From: Polyangiaceae bacterium
GTDB taxonomy: Bacteria; Myxococcota_A; Polyangia; Polyangiales; Polyangiaceae
DNA: 39,440 nucleotides
Assembly: GCA_025453595.1 (NCBI GenBank)
Contig: JALOQB010000023.1
Location: 1-39,440, forward strand
Direction: 5' to 3'
Under the pieces are notes generated by a model. It did not search any database. It was given only the letters and a program-made list of their open reading frames with translations, and was not told the DNA's origin. Position 1 is the first letter of the stretch, and every line of letters begins with the position of its first letter. Positions 1-8,162 of the stretch are shown piece by piece. A program made the position numbers and the translations under genes.

Positions 1-423
1 CATGACCCGGATCGGATTGAGAGCGCTCTGGAAGGCGGGGCGACGCAGGGGGAGATGCGCCAGGGCGGCGGCCTCCAGGGTGCGGAGGTAAGGGAAGAGG
101 ATCCGTTCTTCCTTCTGCATGTGGACGGCGAGCTCCTGCGAGAGTTCGTCGAAGGTCCGGGCGATCTCCAGCAGCACCGGGAGGCGAGCGCCGTGGGCCG
201 CGATGACCGGAGGGAGCTGCGCCTCGATGCGCGCCAGCACGTCGCGGGTGAAGGCGTGGTGCTTCTGTTCGAGGTGATCGATGAGGGTCCCCACGTTCAT
301 CGCAAGGAGGGCCTGCTCTCCGGGAGGGGTGTTCGGTAGGAGCACTGGCTCTTCGGGAGGGACGATCGGGGCGAGGGGAGGGATCATGGTGCGCTCGCTG
401 TTCTGGGGATCCGAGGGGATCAT
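1..423 (-). CDS. Hemerythrin-domain (RIC/ScdA/YtfE-like) protein, partial
   Basis: The minus-strand frame from ATG at 423 stays open to the window edge, giving 141 codons of N-terminal part. After a Pro-rich lead, the visible domain reads as one four-helix hemerythrin-like bundle with metal-ligand-type motifs: IDHLEQKHHAF, then HMQKEERILFPYL about 55 residues later. The His and Glu residues fit a non-haem di-iron site. Proteins of the RIC family (ScdA/YtfE) repair iron-sulfur clusters damaged by nitric oxide or oxidants; that role is inferred from the family. The ATG is preceded by AGGAG at a normal distance. The C-terminus lies outside the window, so full length and any extra domains are unknown. 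Confidence 0.8.
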   Translation of the reverse strand, partial: MIPSDPQNSERTMIPPLAPIVPPEEPVLLPNTPPGEQALLAMNVGTLIDHLEQKHHAFTRDVLARIEAQLPPVIAAHGARLPVLLEIARTFDELSQELAVHMQKEERILFPYLRTLEAAALAHLPLRRPAFQSALNPIRVM

Positions 424-558
424 GGGTAAAATCTCCTGGGTAGGAGCGTGGGGTCCGGGGAGGGTCGGACGCCATGATCGAAGTCATCCGGGGAGACCCC
501 TTTTTCGACAGGAGCCTTGGCGTGGGCGTAGTGGTCCTGCCCAGCGGCTTCCGCCAGC

Positions 559-891
559 TCAGCGCCCCGGGGTGATGACGGTACCGGGGGCGTAGCGCCG
601 GTGGGCCCACCAGGACAGCGTGATCCCCGCCGCCACCGCCACCGGCAGCGAGTTGTTGACGCTGTAGAGCGGGATGGCGAGCACGTCGTCGCAGCGAGGC
701 AGGAAGCCCGGGGGGAAGCAGTGGCGCTCGCTGCCGAAGGCCAGCACCACGTCCTGCGGGAAGGAGCGGGCCTCGTAAAGGCTACGGCGGGAGAACTCTC
801 GCTCCAAGGCCCACACCGGGCGCCCCTGAACCCGCTCGAAGAAGGCCTCCACGTCCGGGAGCCGGTGGACCTCCTCCAGATGATGCATGCC
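559..891 (-). pseudogene. SpoU/TrmH-family RNA 2'-O-methyltransferase, 3' remnant
   Basis: About 108 codons upstream of the TGA at 559 match the C-terminal half of a SpoU (SPOUT) RNA ribose methyltransferase. The signatures are VVLAFGSER (motif 2) and IPLYSVNNSLPVAVAAGI (motif 3), followed by a typical WWAHRRY helix. These form the S-adenosylmethionine-binding trefoil knot. Motif 1 and everything before it are missing: upstream of about 890 the same frame is only the antisense of the neighbouring hydrolase fragment. It reads cleanly to its stop and could be expressed as a stub, but without motif 1 it should not be active. I read it as the end of a gene cut by a deletion or rearrangement. Confidence 0.72.
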
Positions 892-1552
892 CTGCTCGCG
901 TACCCCCGCGCCGCCCGCCACCTGATCGATCCGTCGAAGCTCGTCGCCAGCGCTACCCAGGTCTACGGCGCCGAGATCTTCGCGCGCCTCTACGGCACCA
1001 TCGAGCCGCATCGATGCGGCCCGGGTGCGCGTCCTCGACGATGGTGCCGAGGTGGAGCTGGGCGGCGCGAAGCGCCAGGTGTTCTATACACGAGGCCACG
1101 CCAACTACCACTTCGTCATCGTCGACCGGAGTGCCTCGGCGCTCTTCAACAGCCACACTTTTGGCCTGGTGTACCCGCGGCTCCAGCGGGCGGGGCACAT
1201 CGCGCTGCCGTCCACCAGCCTCACCGACTACGACGGCGCGGAGGCCCGCGTCAGCATCGACAAGGGCCTCGGCCTTAGCGTGGAGCGGGCGTTCCTCACG
1301 CATTTCGGAGAGATCTGGGATCTGGATGTGGTGGCGGGGCAGCTCCGGCGCTGGCTCGACGTCTCCGACGCGCTGGTGCAGGAGGCCGCCAGCCTCGCCC
1401 CCGAGGCCCGGGAGCCGACCCTACGCGGTAAACCGACAAAGAGCGGGGCCCGATGCCGTGGGAAGATCAAACAATGTCCGTGCATGGTGCAGGTGAATTT
1501 GGGCAACCCGGGGTGGATTCGGCTAGGCTACGCCTCCCCACGGAGGGCATAG
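886..1552 (+). pseudogene. Metallo-beta-lactamase-fold hydrolase, truncated and frameshifted
   Basis: The plus strand from about 886 encodes LLAYPRAARHLIDPSKLVAS and continues to LYGTIEP near 1008. It then resumes one base later in another phase as RVLDDGAEVELGG, YTRGHANYHF and the C-terminal helices. Together these are the middle and end of an MBL-fold hydrolase. The HxHxDH metal site, which lies just before the first segment in this family, is missing because coding homology begins at the junction with the methyltransferase remnant. Skipping one C near 1009 makes the two halves continuous (EP-IDAARVRVLDD). With no metal-site half and a shifted frame this should be a dead gene. The frame runs to a stop at 1552, only 5 bp before nth. 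Confidence 0.75.
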
Positions 1553-1557
1553 AGACC

Positions 1558-2220
1558 ATGACCGCCAAGAGTGCGACCGAGCTGGTTCCGATCCTGCTGA
1601 ATCGACTGGGAGAGAAGTACCCGAACGCTCGCTACGAGCTTGACTGGACGACGCCGCTGGAGATGCTGGTGGCGACGATCCTGGCGGCGCAGTGCACCGA
1701 CGTGCGGGTGAACAAGGTCACGAAGACGCTGTTCCAGAAGTACAAGACGGCGCAAGATTACCTGGATACGAAGACCGCCGAGCTGGAAGAAGACATCAAG
1801 CCCACGGGGACGTACAAGCAGAAGGCGAAGGCGATCCAGGGGGCCTGCAAGGTGCTGGTCGAGAAGTTCCAGGGGGATGTACCGCAGACGATGGATGAGC
1901 TGCTGACGCTGCCCGGGGTGGCCCGCAAGACCGCCAACGTGGTGCTGAACAACGTATGGAATATCCCTTCTGGCATCATCGTCGACACGCACGTGAACCG
2001 GACGAGCCAGCGGATGGGTCTGAGCCAGAACGACAAGCCAGACGCCATCGAGAAGGATCTGATGAAGATCGTCCCCAAGGACCGGTGGACGTTCTTTGGC
2101 CCGGCGATGGTGCTCCACGGGCGCTACACCTGCACGGCCCGGGGCCCGAAGTGCGGGGAGTGCATGTTCAACGACGTTTGCCCCAAGCTCAACCTCGATA
2201 GCGGCAAGGACGACGAGTGA
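1558..2220 (+). CDS. nth: Endonuclease III (DNA glycosylase/AP lyase)
   Basis: A 220-residue base-excision-repair enzyme that removes oxidised pyrimidines and cleaves the resulting abasic site. The helix-hairpin-helix LPGVARKTANVVL carries the catalytic lysine K124, and the conserved aspartate D143 follows in IVDTHVNR. The C-terminal [4Fe-4S] cluster loop is complete with C192-X6-C199-X2-C202-X5-C208. Length matches the family (about 210-220). The frame is open upstream to 1453, but family homology begins at ATG 1558. A GGAGG lies somewhat far upstream and TAGGCT near 1532 is a possible -10. ung follows after 4 bp, so the two repair genes are probably co-transcribed. Confidence 0.95.
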   Translation: MTAKSATELVPILLNRLGEKYPNARYELDWTTPLEMLVATILAAQCTDVRVNKVTKTLFQKYKTAQDYLDTKTAELEEDIKPTGTYKQKAKAIQGACKVLVEKFQGDVPQTMDELLTLPGVARKTANVVLNNVWNIPSGIIVDTHVNRTSQRMGLSQNDKPDAIEKDLMKIVPKDRWTFFGPAMVLHGRYTCTARGPKCGECMFNDVCPKLNLDSGKDDE

Positions 2221-2224
2221 TCTC

Positions 2225-2971
2225 ATGACAAAATCAGCGATTCCAGCCTCCTGGGAGGCCAGCCTGGGCCCCGAGCTCTCGAAGCCGTACTTCACCGAAT
2301 TGATGAAGTTTCTGGCAGAAGAGCGGGCGAGCAAGCAGATCTTCCCGCCAGAGAACGAGGTCTTCTCGGCCCTCGAGCTGACGCCCTACGAGAACGTCAA
2401 CGTGCTGCTGCTGGGCCAGGATCCGTACCACGACGACGGGCAGGCGCACGGCCTCTGCTTCTCGGTCAAGCCTGGCATCAAGGCCCCGCCCTCGCTGGCC
2501 AACATGTACAAGGAGCTCAAGACCGACATCGGCTGCAAGATCCCCAACAACGGGTACCTGGTTCCGTGGGCGAAGCAGGGCATGTTGATGATCAACGCGG
2601 TGCTGACGGTGCAGGCTCACACGCCCAACTCCCACAAGGACAGGGGCTGGGAGCAGTTCACCGACGCGATCATCCGCAAGGTGAACGAGCGCCCGCACGT
2701 GGTGTTCCTGCTGTGGGGGGCCTACGCCCAGAAGAAGGTCAAGCTGATCGACGCGAAGAAGCACACCATCCTCAAGTGCGCGCACCCGTCTCCGCTCTCG
2801 GCCACCAAGTTCTTCGGTAGCAAGCCGTTCTCCCAGACCAACGCGGCCCTCAAGGCCCACGGTCAGCCGGAGATCGACTGGCAGATCCCCGATCTTTTAG
2901 CCCCCAGTCCTGCCCGTGGCAGCACCCGGGGCGCTGGAAGAGGGGGGCGTGCTGGCAGTATAAGCCTCCTC
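2225..2971 (+). CDS. ung: Uracil-DNA glycosylase, in frame with MurD
   Basis: Family-1 uracil-DNA glycosylase, which excises uracil from DNA. The water-activating loop GQDPYHD (residues 64-70, catalytic D66), the core strand VVFLLWGAYAQKK and the minor-groove loop HPSPLS (H187) are all present. Homology runs from the ATG at 2225 to about residue 224 (IDWQIPDL), the normal end of the enzyme. No stop occurs there: the frame continues through a Gly/Arg/Ser-rich linker of about 25 residues (2897-2971) directly into the first methionine of MurD. Removing one T from the TTTT run at 2895-2898 would create TAG straight after residue 224. The separate-gene and fusion readings are both possible, so the end given is the boundary with murD rather than a stop codon. 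Confidence 0.9.
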
Positions 2972-4324
2972 ATGGAGCTTGCCGGGAAGACCGTCGTCGT
3001 TGTGGGTCTGGGGCGCAGCGGGGTCGCCGCCGCCCGCGTTTGCTTGCAGCGAGGGGCGCGGGTGCTCTGCAACGATGCAGCCCCACGGGAGCGGCTCTCC
3101 GCGGCGGCCCTCGCCCTCGAAACCGCAGGAGCGACGCTCGTCCCGGGGGGCCACGACCGGCTGGACTGGTCGCAGGCCGAGCTGATCGTGGTGTCCCCCG
3201 GGGTTCCGCCCTTTGCAGAGCGGCACAAGGCCGAGGCCCGCGGGGTGCCGGTCCTTGGCGAGCTTGACCTGGCGTGGCAGCTCTTTCAGCCCGCCCTCCC
3301 CACCGCAGCCATCGGCGGGACCAACGGCAAGAGCACCACCACCTCCCTCGTGGGCGCCATGATGGAAGCCGCCGGTCGCCGGGCGTTTGTGGGGGGAAAC
3401 CTCGGGGTTCCGCTGGCTGAAGTGGCCCCTGCGCCGGGCGCGATCAGCCCCCTGGATACGCTGGTGCTCGAGGTCTCCAGCTACCAGTCCGAGAAGATGC
3501 CGACCCTCAAGCCCCGGGCCGCCGCCATCCTCAACGTGACCCCCGATCACCTGGATCGTTATGAATCCTTCGACGATTACGCGGATGCCAAGGGCAACCT
3601 GCTGGTCCGCATGGATGCCGGCGACACCGTGGTCATCCCCTCGCAGGACCCGATCTGCGAGCGCCAGGCGCGGCGCGCTCGCCCCGGCGCTCGCATCGTC
3701 ACCTTTGGCCCCCACGGGGATGTCCGTATCGAGCGTGAACACGTCATCGATACCATCCACGGGGATCGGTACGACCGGAGCGCCATGTTCCTCCGTGGTG
3801 AGCACAACATGCTCAACGTCGCTGCGGCCATCGCCCTGGCCCGGGGCATGGGTCTGGATCAACCTGCCATCGCCCTGGCCCTCCGTACCTTCCAGGGCCT
3901 CGATCACCGGATTGCCTTCGTCGCCGAGCTCGGCGGCGTCCGGTACTACGATGACTCCAAGGGGACCAACGTGGGGGCCTCCGTCGCTGCCCTCCGTGGC
4001 CTCGCCGAACCTCGCGCGGTGCTCATCGCCGGTGGCCGCGACAAGCTGGGCGATTATGAACCACTTATCGAAGCGCTTCGTGAACGAGGGCGCGCCCTCG
4101 TGGTGATAGGCGAGGCCGCAGAGCGCATCGCCGCGGCGGCTCGCGGGGTGCTCCCGATCGTGGCGGTGAGGTCGATGGAGGAGGCCGTGGAGGCCTCACG
4201 AGAGCTGGCTCAGCCTGGCGATGCAGTGCTCCTCTCGCCCGCCTGCTCCAGCTTCGACATGTTCCGCGATTACAAGGACCGCGGGGACCGCTTTGTCCAG
4301 GCCGTGAAGGCGCTGCTGCCATGA
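2972..4324 (+). CDS. murD: UDP-N-acetylmuramoylalanine--D-glutamate ligase
   Basis: The cytoplasmic Mur ligase that adds D-glutamate to UDP-MurNAc-L-Ala in peptidoglycan synthesis. From ATG 2972 it is 450 residues, normal for MurD. The N-terminal Rossmann-like domain starts TVVVVGLGRSG (7-17). The ATP P-loop is GGTNGKSTTTS (115-125), followed by VLEVSSYQ, NVTPDHLDRY and YYDDSKGTN. The C-terminal domain ends with LLSPACSSFDMFRDYKDRG. The same frame is continuous with ung upstream, and no good Shine-Dalgarno precedes 2972, so translation may be coupled or the product fused. The stop overlaps the start of the next gene (ATGA). mraY and murF, the usual upstream neighbours, are absent. Confidence 0.95.
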   Translation: MELAGKTVVVVGLGRSGVAAARVCLQRGARVLCNDAAPRERLSAAALALETAGATLVPGGHDRLDWSQAELIVVSPGVPPFAERHKAEARGVPVLGELDLAWQLFQPALPTAAIGGTNGKSTTTSLVGAMMEAAGRRAFVGGNLGVPLAEVAPAPGAISPLDTLVLEVSSYQSEKMPTLKPRAAAILNVTPDHLDRYESFDDYADAKGNLLVRMDAGDTVVIPSQDPICERQARRARPGARIVTFGPHGDVRIEREHVIDTIHGDRYDRSAMFLRGEHNMLNVAAAIALARGMGLDQPAIALALRTFQGLDHRIAFVAELGGVRYYDDSKGTNVGASVAALRGLAEPRAVLIAGGRDKLGDYEPLIEALRERGRALVVIGEAAERIAAAARGVLPIVAVRSMEEAVEASRELAQPGDAVLLSPACSSFDMFRDYKDRGDRFVQAVKALLP

Positions 4325-5076
4325 TCGTGCTCGTCACCTGGAACCTCTGGTTTTCCCCTCACCGGCAGGCAGAACGCACGGCGATGCTGCTGGAAGAACT
4401 CGGGGCGGCAAGCGCAGATGTGGTGTGCCTCCAGGAGGTCACCCCCGAGATCGTTGCGGTGCTCCGCCAGGCCCCGACGCTGGCCGGCTATACCCTGCTG
4501 GATGACAGCTTTGACCCCGAACAGCTCTACGGGACCGTGATCCTGTCGAGGGTCCCCGTGCGCTCCTGGGAGCGCCGCCCCTTGCCTTCCACCATGGGGC
4601 GCGACCTGCACCTGGCCACCCTGGGCCCCCCGGGATGCCCGGAGCTGACCGTGGGAACGGTGCACCTGGAGAGCCGTCGCTGGAATGGTGATGTTCGCGC
4701 CGAGCAGCTGGAGGTTGCACTCTCGACGCTTCGCTCCATCTCTCAGGATGCCGTGCTCGCCGGTGATTTCAACTTCGATGACGGCTGGCCCGAGGCCTCA
4801 AGGTTGAAGGCCTTCCCTGACTTCACGGACCTCTGGCTGGCCCTGGGGCGTGAGGGCCCTGGTTTCACCGTGGATACCCGGCGCAACGCCATGACCGCCC
4901 AGAGCAAGGGCGTCGAGAAACAAACCCGCTACGATCGCGTGCTGCTTCGCTCTCAGGGCGGGGCCTGGGGTGGGCGTCGTGTACACCTGCTTGGCACCAC
5001 TCCCCATGCGCAAGAGGAGGCGCTGCACGCGTCCGATCACTTTGGTTTGCGGGTCGAACTCGAATCTCGGTCTTGA
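4321..5076 (+). CDS. Endonuclease/exonuclease/phosphatase-family protein, TDP2-like
   Basis: 251 residues with the complete EEP catalytic set: TWNLW (6-10), metal-binding QEV (38-40), the HLESRRW strand (115-121), GDFN (148-151), RYDRVL (203-208) and C-terminal SDH (238-240). The TWN start and the HLES-R-R-EQL pattern resemble tyrosyl-DNA phosphodiesterase 2, which removes tyrosine adducts from DNA 5' ends. A general phosphodiesterase role cannot be excluded. It overlaps the murD stop by 4 bp, so it is translationally coupled to a cell-wall gene, an unexpected neighbour between murD and ftsW. No signal peptide is seen, so it should be cytoplasmic. The repeat block starts directly after its stop. 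Confidence 0.8.
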   Translation: MIVLVTWNLWFSPHRQAERTAMLLEELGAASADVVCLQEVTPEIVAVLRQAPTLAGYTLLDDSFDPEQLYGTVILSRVPVRSWERRPLPSTMGRDLHLATLGPPGCPELTVGTVHLESRRWNGDVRAEQLEVALSTLRSISQDAVLAGDFNFDDGWPEASRLKAFPDFTDLWLALGREGPGFTVDTRRNAMTAQSKGVEKQTRYDRVLLRSQGGAWGGRRVHLLGTTPHAQEEALHASDHFGLRVELESRS

Positions 5077-5760
5077 GGGGCTGCGCCCCGGGGGCTTCGC
5101 GGGAACGATGGGCCTTGTGGGGGCCCACGCCCGGGTAAGGGGGTTGGTGGGGCTGCGCCCCGGGGCTTCGTGGGAACGGTGGGCTTGCGCAGCCCACACC
5201 CGGGCAAGGGGGCCGATGGGGCTGCTTTAGGGAAACGGTGGGCTTGCGCAGCCCACGCCCGCGGCAAGGGGGCCGATGGGGCTGCGCCCCGCGCGGCACG
5301 CTTCGCGCGGGACCCGCGGGGCTCGACACTTGGTGCACCAACCGTCACACACGCCCGTCACACCCCGATACGATTTGAGCACAAACGAACGGTAGAGACG
5401 GAGAGGTACGAGCCCCGCGGGTCCCGTCCCGAAGGGATGGGCAAGGGGCGCTTCTGAGCTCGAATCGATGCTCGGCGTCTCGCCCGGATGCCTGCTGATG
5501 AAGGGGGAGCCGGGGGATGCAAGGGGGCCGCGCGGGGCGCAGCCCCATCGGCCCCCTTGCCGCGGGCGTGGGCTGCGCAAGCCCACCGTTCCCACGAAGC
5601 CCCGGGGCGCAGCCCCTGCTCAAGTCCTTGCCGCGGGTGTGGGCTGCGCAAGCCCACCGTTCCCAGGAAGCGCCCGGGGCGCAGCCCCTCCCATCCCTTG
5701 CCGCAGGCGTGGGCCGCGAAGGCCCACCGTCCCCACAAGACCCCGGCCCCCTGATGGGTG
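5077..5760. repeat. Inverted array of ~70-bp GC-rich palindromic repeat units
   Basis: Three units in one orientation (about 5077-5290) face three in the opposite orientation (about 5529-5760). Each has a hairpin core: imperfect near 5108-5128, then GTGGGCTTGCGCAGCCCAC at 5179-5197 and 5238-5256, and the inverted form at 5568-5586, 5639-5657 and 5709-5727. Most units also carry a second small hairpin, GGGGCTGCGCCCC. Spacing between cores is about 59-71 bp. The innermost arms (5230-5294 and 5529-5592) are almost identical inverted copies of about 63 bp, so the locus could form a large cruciform or a long RNA hairpin. No coding signal is evident. This occupies most of the 758-bp gap between the EEP gene and ftsW. 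Confidence 0.85.
5309..5425. repeat. 17-bp inverted repeat flanking an 83-bp core
   Basis: GGGACCCGCGGGGCTCG at 5309-5325 and its exact reverse complement at 5409-5425 sit inside the unique centre of the larger inverted array. The enclosed core also holds the 10-bp palindrome TGGTGCACCA at 5330-5339. The nested symmetry suggests a small mobile cassette or a structured RNA; no protein can be recognised in it. Confidence 0.8.
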
Positions 5761-5834
5761 TGAGAAACCCCACTCTGTCCAAAAACTTGGCCTCTTGCTG
5801 CGTGGCAGTGCTTTGTGCGGGGCGAGCGCCTGCC

Positions 5835-7061
5835 ATGAGCCTATTTGGCCGAATTTTCCCAAAGAACACGGGGCCTCGCGAGCAGGTCGGGGGAGTGGAC
5901 CCGGTGCTGGCGGCGGTGACGATAGCCCTGATCGGGTTCGGGGTGGTGATGGTGTACAGCGCCTCGGCGGTCGAGGCGACGGTGAACCACAAGGATCCCC
6001 AGTATTTCCTGAAGCGTCAGGCGATCTTCGCGGTGCTGTCGCTGGTGGTGATGTGGCTGGCGAGCCGGTTTGATTACCGGAGGCTCCAGAAGGGGGCTGT
6101 GACGTACCTGATTTATGGAGGGGTCACGGGGTTGTTGCTGGCGTGCGTGGCGGGGCTCGGGAAGCGGGTCGGCGGGGCGACGCGGTGGATCGATCTTGGG
6201 CCGATCCGCGTGCAACCTGCGGAGATGGCGAAGCTGGCGCTGGTGCTGTGGCTGGCGTATTCGCTGGCGAAGAAGGGGGACAAGATCAAGAGCTTCTCGG
6301 TGGGGTTTGTGCCGCACCTGATGGCTGCGGGGCTGATGATGGTGTTGCTGCTGAAGCAGCCGGATCTTGGGTCCTCGGTGGTCTTGTTGTTGATCACGTT
6401 CTCGCTGCTGTTCTCGGCGGGGGCGAAGCTGGGGTACCTGCTGGGGGCGGCGCTGGTGGCGGGGGGTGGGGTGGTGGTGCTGGTGATGTCGAAGGCGTAC
6501 CGGCTGGCCCGGTTGATGGCGTTCATTGACATGGATCACCACCGGCAAGACGTGGCGTACCAGCCGTTCCAGTCGGTGATGAGCTTCGGGTCGGGGGGCT
6601 GGACGGGGCTGGGGCTGGGGCGAGGCTTGCAGGTGCTTTACCTGCCGGAGGCGCACACGGATTTCATCGCGGCGATCGTGGGGGAAGAGCTGGGATTTCT
6701 CGGGATTTGCGGTCTGGTGAGCGCCTACCTGTTGCTGGTATCCCGCGGGATCCGGATCGCGCTTCGGGCCACGGATGACTACGGGAGCTACATCGCGTTC
6801 GGCATCTCGACGCTGTTCGGGATCCAGGTGCTGGTCAACCTGTCGGTGGCCATGGCGATCGTGCCAACGAAGGGGCTCACGCTGCCTTTCCTGAGCTACG
6901 GAGGTTCGTCGCTGGTGGTGAACGCGGCGGCGGTCGGGCTGCTGCTGTCGATCTCGCGCCCCCGGTCGGCGATGGCGGTGGTGACGCCGGCGCGGCGGGA
7001 GAGCAGGGACGAACCTGGTTTTGATGCCTCGTTCCTGGAGGGCGGAGAGGTGCGTTCGTGA
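5835..7061 (+). CDS. ftsW: Division-associated lipid II polymerase FtsW
   Basis: A SEDS-family polytopic membrane protein of 408 residues that polymerises lipid II into septal glycan with its partner class-B PBP. It has about ten hydrophobic segments and the family landmarks: MVYSASAV near the start, GATRWIDLGPIRVQPAEMAKL, KQPDLGSS, and PEAHTDFIAAIVGEELG in the large periplasmic loop. It ends with LTLPFLSYGGSSLVVN. FtsW and RodA are hard to separate by sequence; the position before murG and murC argues for FtsW. The frame is open upstream to 5517 through the repeats, but homology begins at ATG 5835. The stop overlaps the murG start by 4 bp. Confidence 0.93.
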   Translation: MSLFGRIFPKNTGPREQVGGVDPVLAAVTIALIGFGVVMVYSASAVEATVNHKDPQYFLKRQAIFAVLSLVVMWLASRFDYRRLQKGAVTYLIYGGVTGLLLACVAGLGKRVGGATRWIDLGPIRVQPAEMAKLALVLWLAYSLAKKGDKIKSFSVGFVPHLMAAGLMMVLLLKQPDLGSSVVLLLITFSLLFSAGAKLGYLLGAALVAGGGVVVLVMSKAYRLARLMAFIDMDHHRQDVAYQPFQSVMSFGSGGWTGLGLGRGLQVLYLPEAHTDFIAAIVGEELGFLGICGLVSAYLLLVSRGIRIALRATDDYGSYIAFGISTLFGIQVLVNLSVAMAIVPTKGLTLPFLSYGGSSLVVNAAAVGLLLSISRPRSAMAVVTPARRESRDEPGFDASFLEGGEVRS

Positions 7062-8152
7062 CGGCGCGGGTGCTGCTGGCGGGGGGAGGATCGGGGGGCC
7101 ACGTGTTCCCGCTGGTGGCGGTGGCGGAGGCGGTTCGTAGAGAACTTCCGGGGGCCCAGGTGAGCTTCGTCGGGACGGCCTCGGGGATGGAGGCGACGCT
7201 GCTTCCGAGGCGAGGGGAGCGGCTGGAGCTGCTGGAGATTTACCCGATCAAGGGGGGTGGGTTGAAGGGGGCGTTGCGAGGGATCTCGCGGGCCGCCGGG
7301 GTGCTTCCGGAGGCGCGAGCGCTGGTGAAGCGGCTGGAGCCGGACGTGGTGCTCTCGATCGGAGGGTACGCGGCGGGGCCTGTGGGGGTGGCGGCGTACG
7401 CGCTGGGGGTACCTGTGGCGCTGCTTGAACCGAACAGCGTCCCGGGGCTCTCGAACCGGCTGCTGTCGCCCTTTGTGAGGCGCGCCTACACGGTCTTTCC
7501 CGAGGCAGAGCGGCGCTTCAGGCCGACGACGGTGAGAGGGTTTGGCCTGCCGCTGCGTCCGGGGTTCGTGGCCTCGGAGTACGAGCCCGCGGAGGGGCGG
7601 GGGCGCGTGCTGTTGCTGGGCGGGAGCCAGGGGGCGGCGGCGCTGAACGAGGCGATGCCGGGGGCGGTGGCGCGGGTGCGCAAGGAGCTGCCGTGGTTGA
7701 CCGTGCTGCACCAGGCAGGGAAGGGGCGCGGAGATGAGGTGCGCCGCAGGTACCAGGAGCTGGGGATCGAGGAGGGGGTCGAGGTCAGGGATTTTGTGGA
7801 AGATGTACCGGCGGAGCTGGCGGCGGCGGACGTGGTGCTGACCCGCGCCGGGGCGGGGGCGATCTGCGAGGTGTGCCTGGTGGGTCGCGCGGCCATCTAC
7901 GTGCCGTATCCCTTTGCTGCGGACGATCATCAGCGGAAGAACGCGGAGGCGCTGGCGGAGGCGGGGGCCGGGGTGTGCGTGCGCCAGGGGGAGGCCTCGT
8001 CGGAGCGGCTGGCGCAGGAGCTGATCGCGCTGCTGCTGTCGCCGGAGCGGCGGGTCGGGATGGCTTCCCGGGCGAAGGAGCGGGGCCGACCGGGGGCAGA
8101 GGCACAGATCGCCAGGGATCTTCTGGGACTGATCTGGGGCCAGGCGAGGTAA
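7058..8152 (+). CDS. murG: UDP-GlcNAc:undecaprenyl-PP-MurNAc-pentapeptide GlcNAc transferase
   Basis: The peripheral-membrane GT28 glycosyltransferase that converts lipid I to lipid II. Its 364 residues start at GTG 7058, overlapping the ftsW stop (GTGA). The first glycine loop is [20 protein letters not shown] near the N-terminus. The second is [16 protein letters not shown] at the start of the C-terminal nucleotide-sugar lobe, followed by [11 protein letters not shown] and [17 protein letters not shown] for UDP-GlcNAc binding. Length is normal. murC follows 10 bp after the stop. Confidence 0.95.
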   Translation: MTARVLLAGGGSGGHVFPLVAVAEAVRRELPGAQVSFVGTASGMEATLLPRRGERLELLEIYPIKGGGLKGALRGISRAAGVLPEARALVKRLEPDVVLSIGGYAAGPVGVAAYALGVPVALLEPNSVPGLSNRLLSPFVRRAYTVFPEAERRFRPTTVRGFGLPLRPGFVASEYEPAEGRGRVLLLGGSQGAAALNEAMPGAVARVRKELPWLTVLHQAGKGRGDEVRRRYQELGIEEGVEVRDFVEDVPAELAAADVVLTRAGAGAICEVCLVGRAAIYVPYPFAADDHQRKNAEALAEAGAGVCVRQGEASSERLAQELIALLLSPERRVGMASRAKERGRPGAEAQIARDLLGLIWGQAR

Positions 8153-8162
8153 AGAAGGCGCC

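Noticed and set aside
601-1278. A plus-strand 225-residue gene starting at 601
   Set aside because: Its first 95 residues are the antisense of the SpoU remnant; only the later part shows MBL-fold sequence.
5077-5760. CRISPR-like array
   Set aside because: Units change orientation, have no constant-length unique spacers, and no cas genes are present.
5517-5834. N-terminal extension of FtsW to 5517
   Set aside because: The extension is translated repeat sequence; family homology starts at ATG 5835.
5170-5992. Several overlapping open frames through the inverted repeats
   Set aside because: They translate the hairpin repeats in all phases (WACAAHTRGKG-type repetition) and have no homology.
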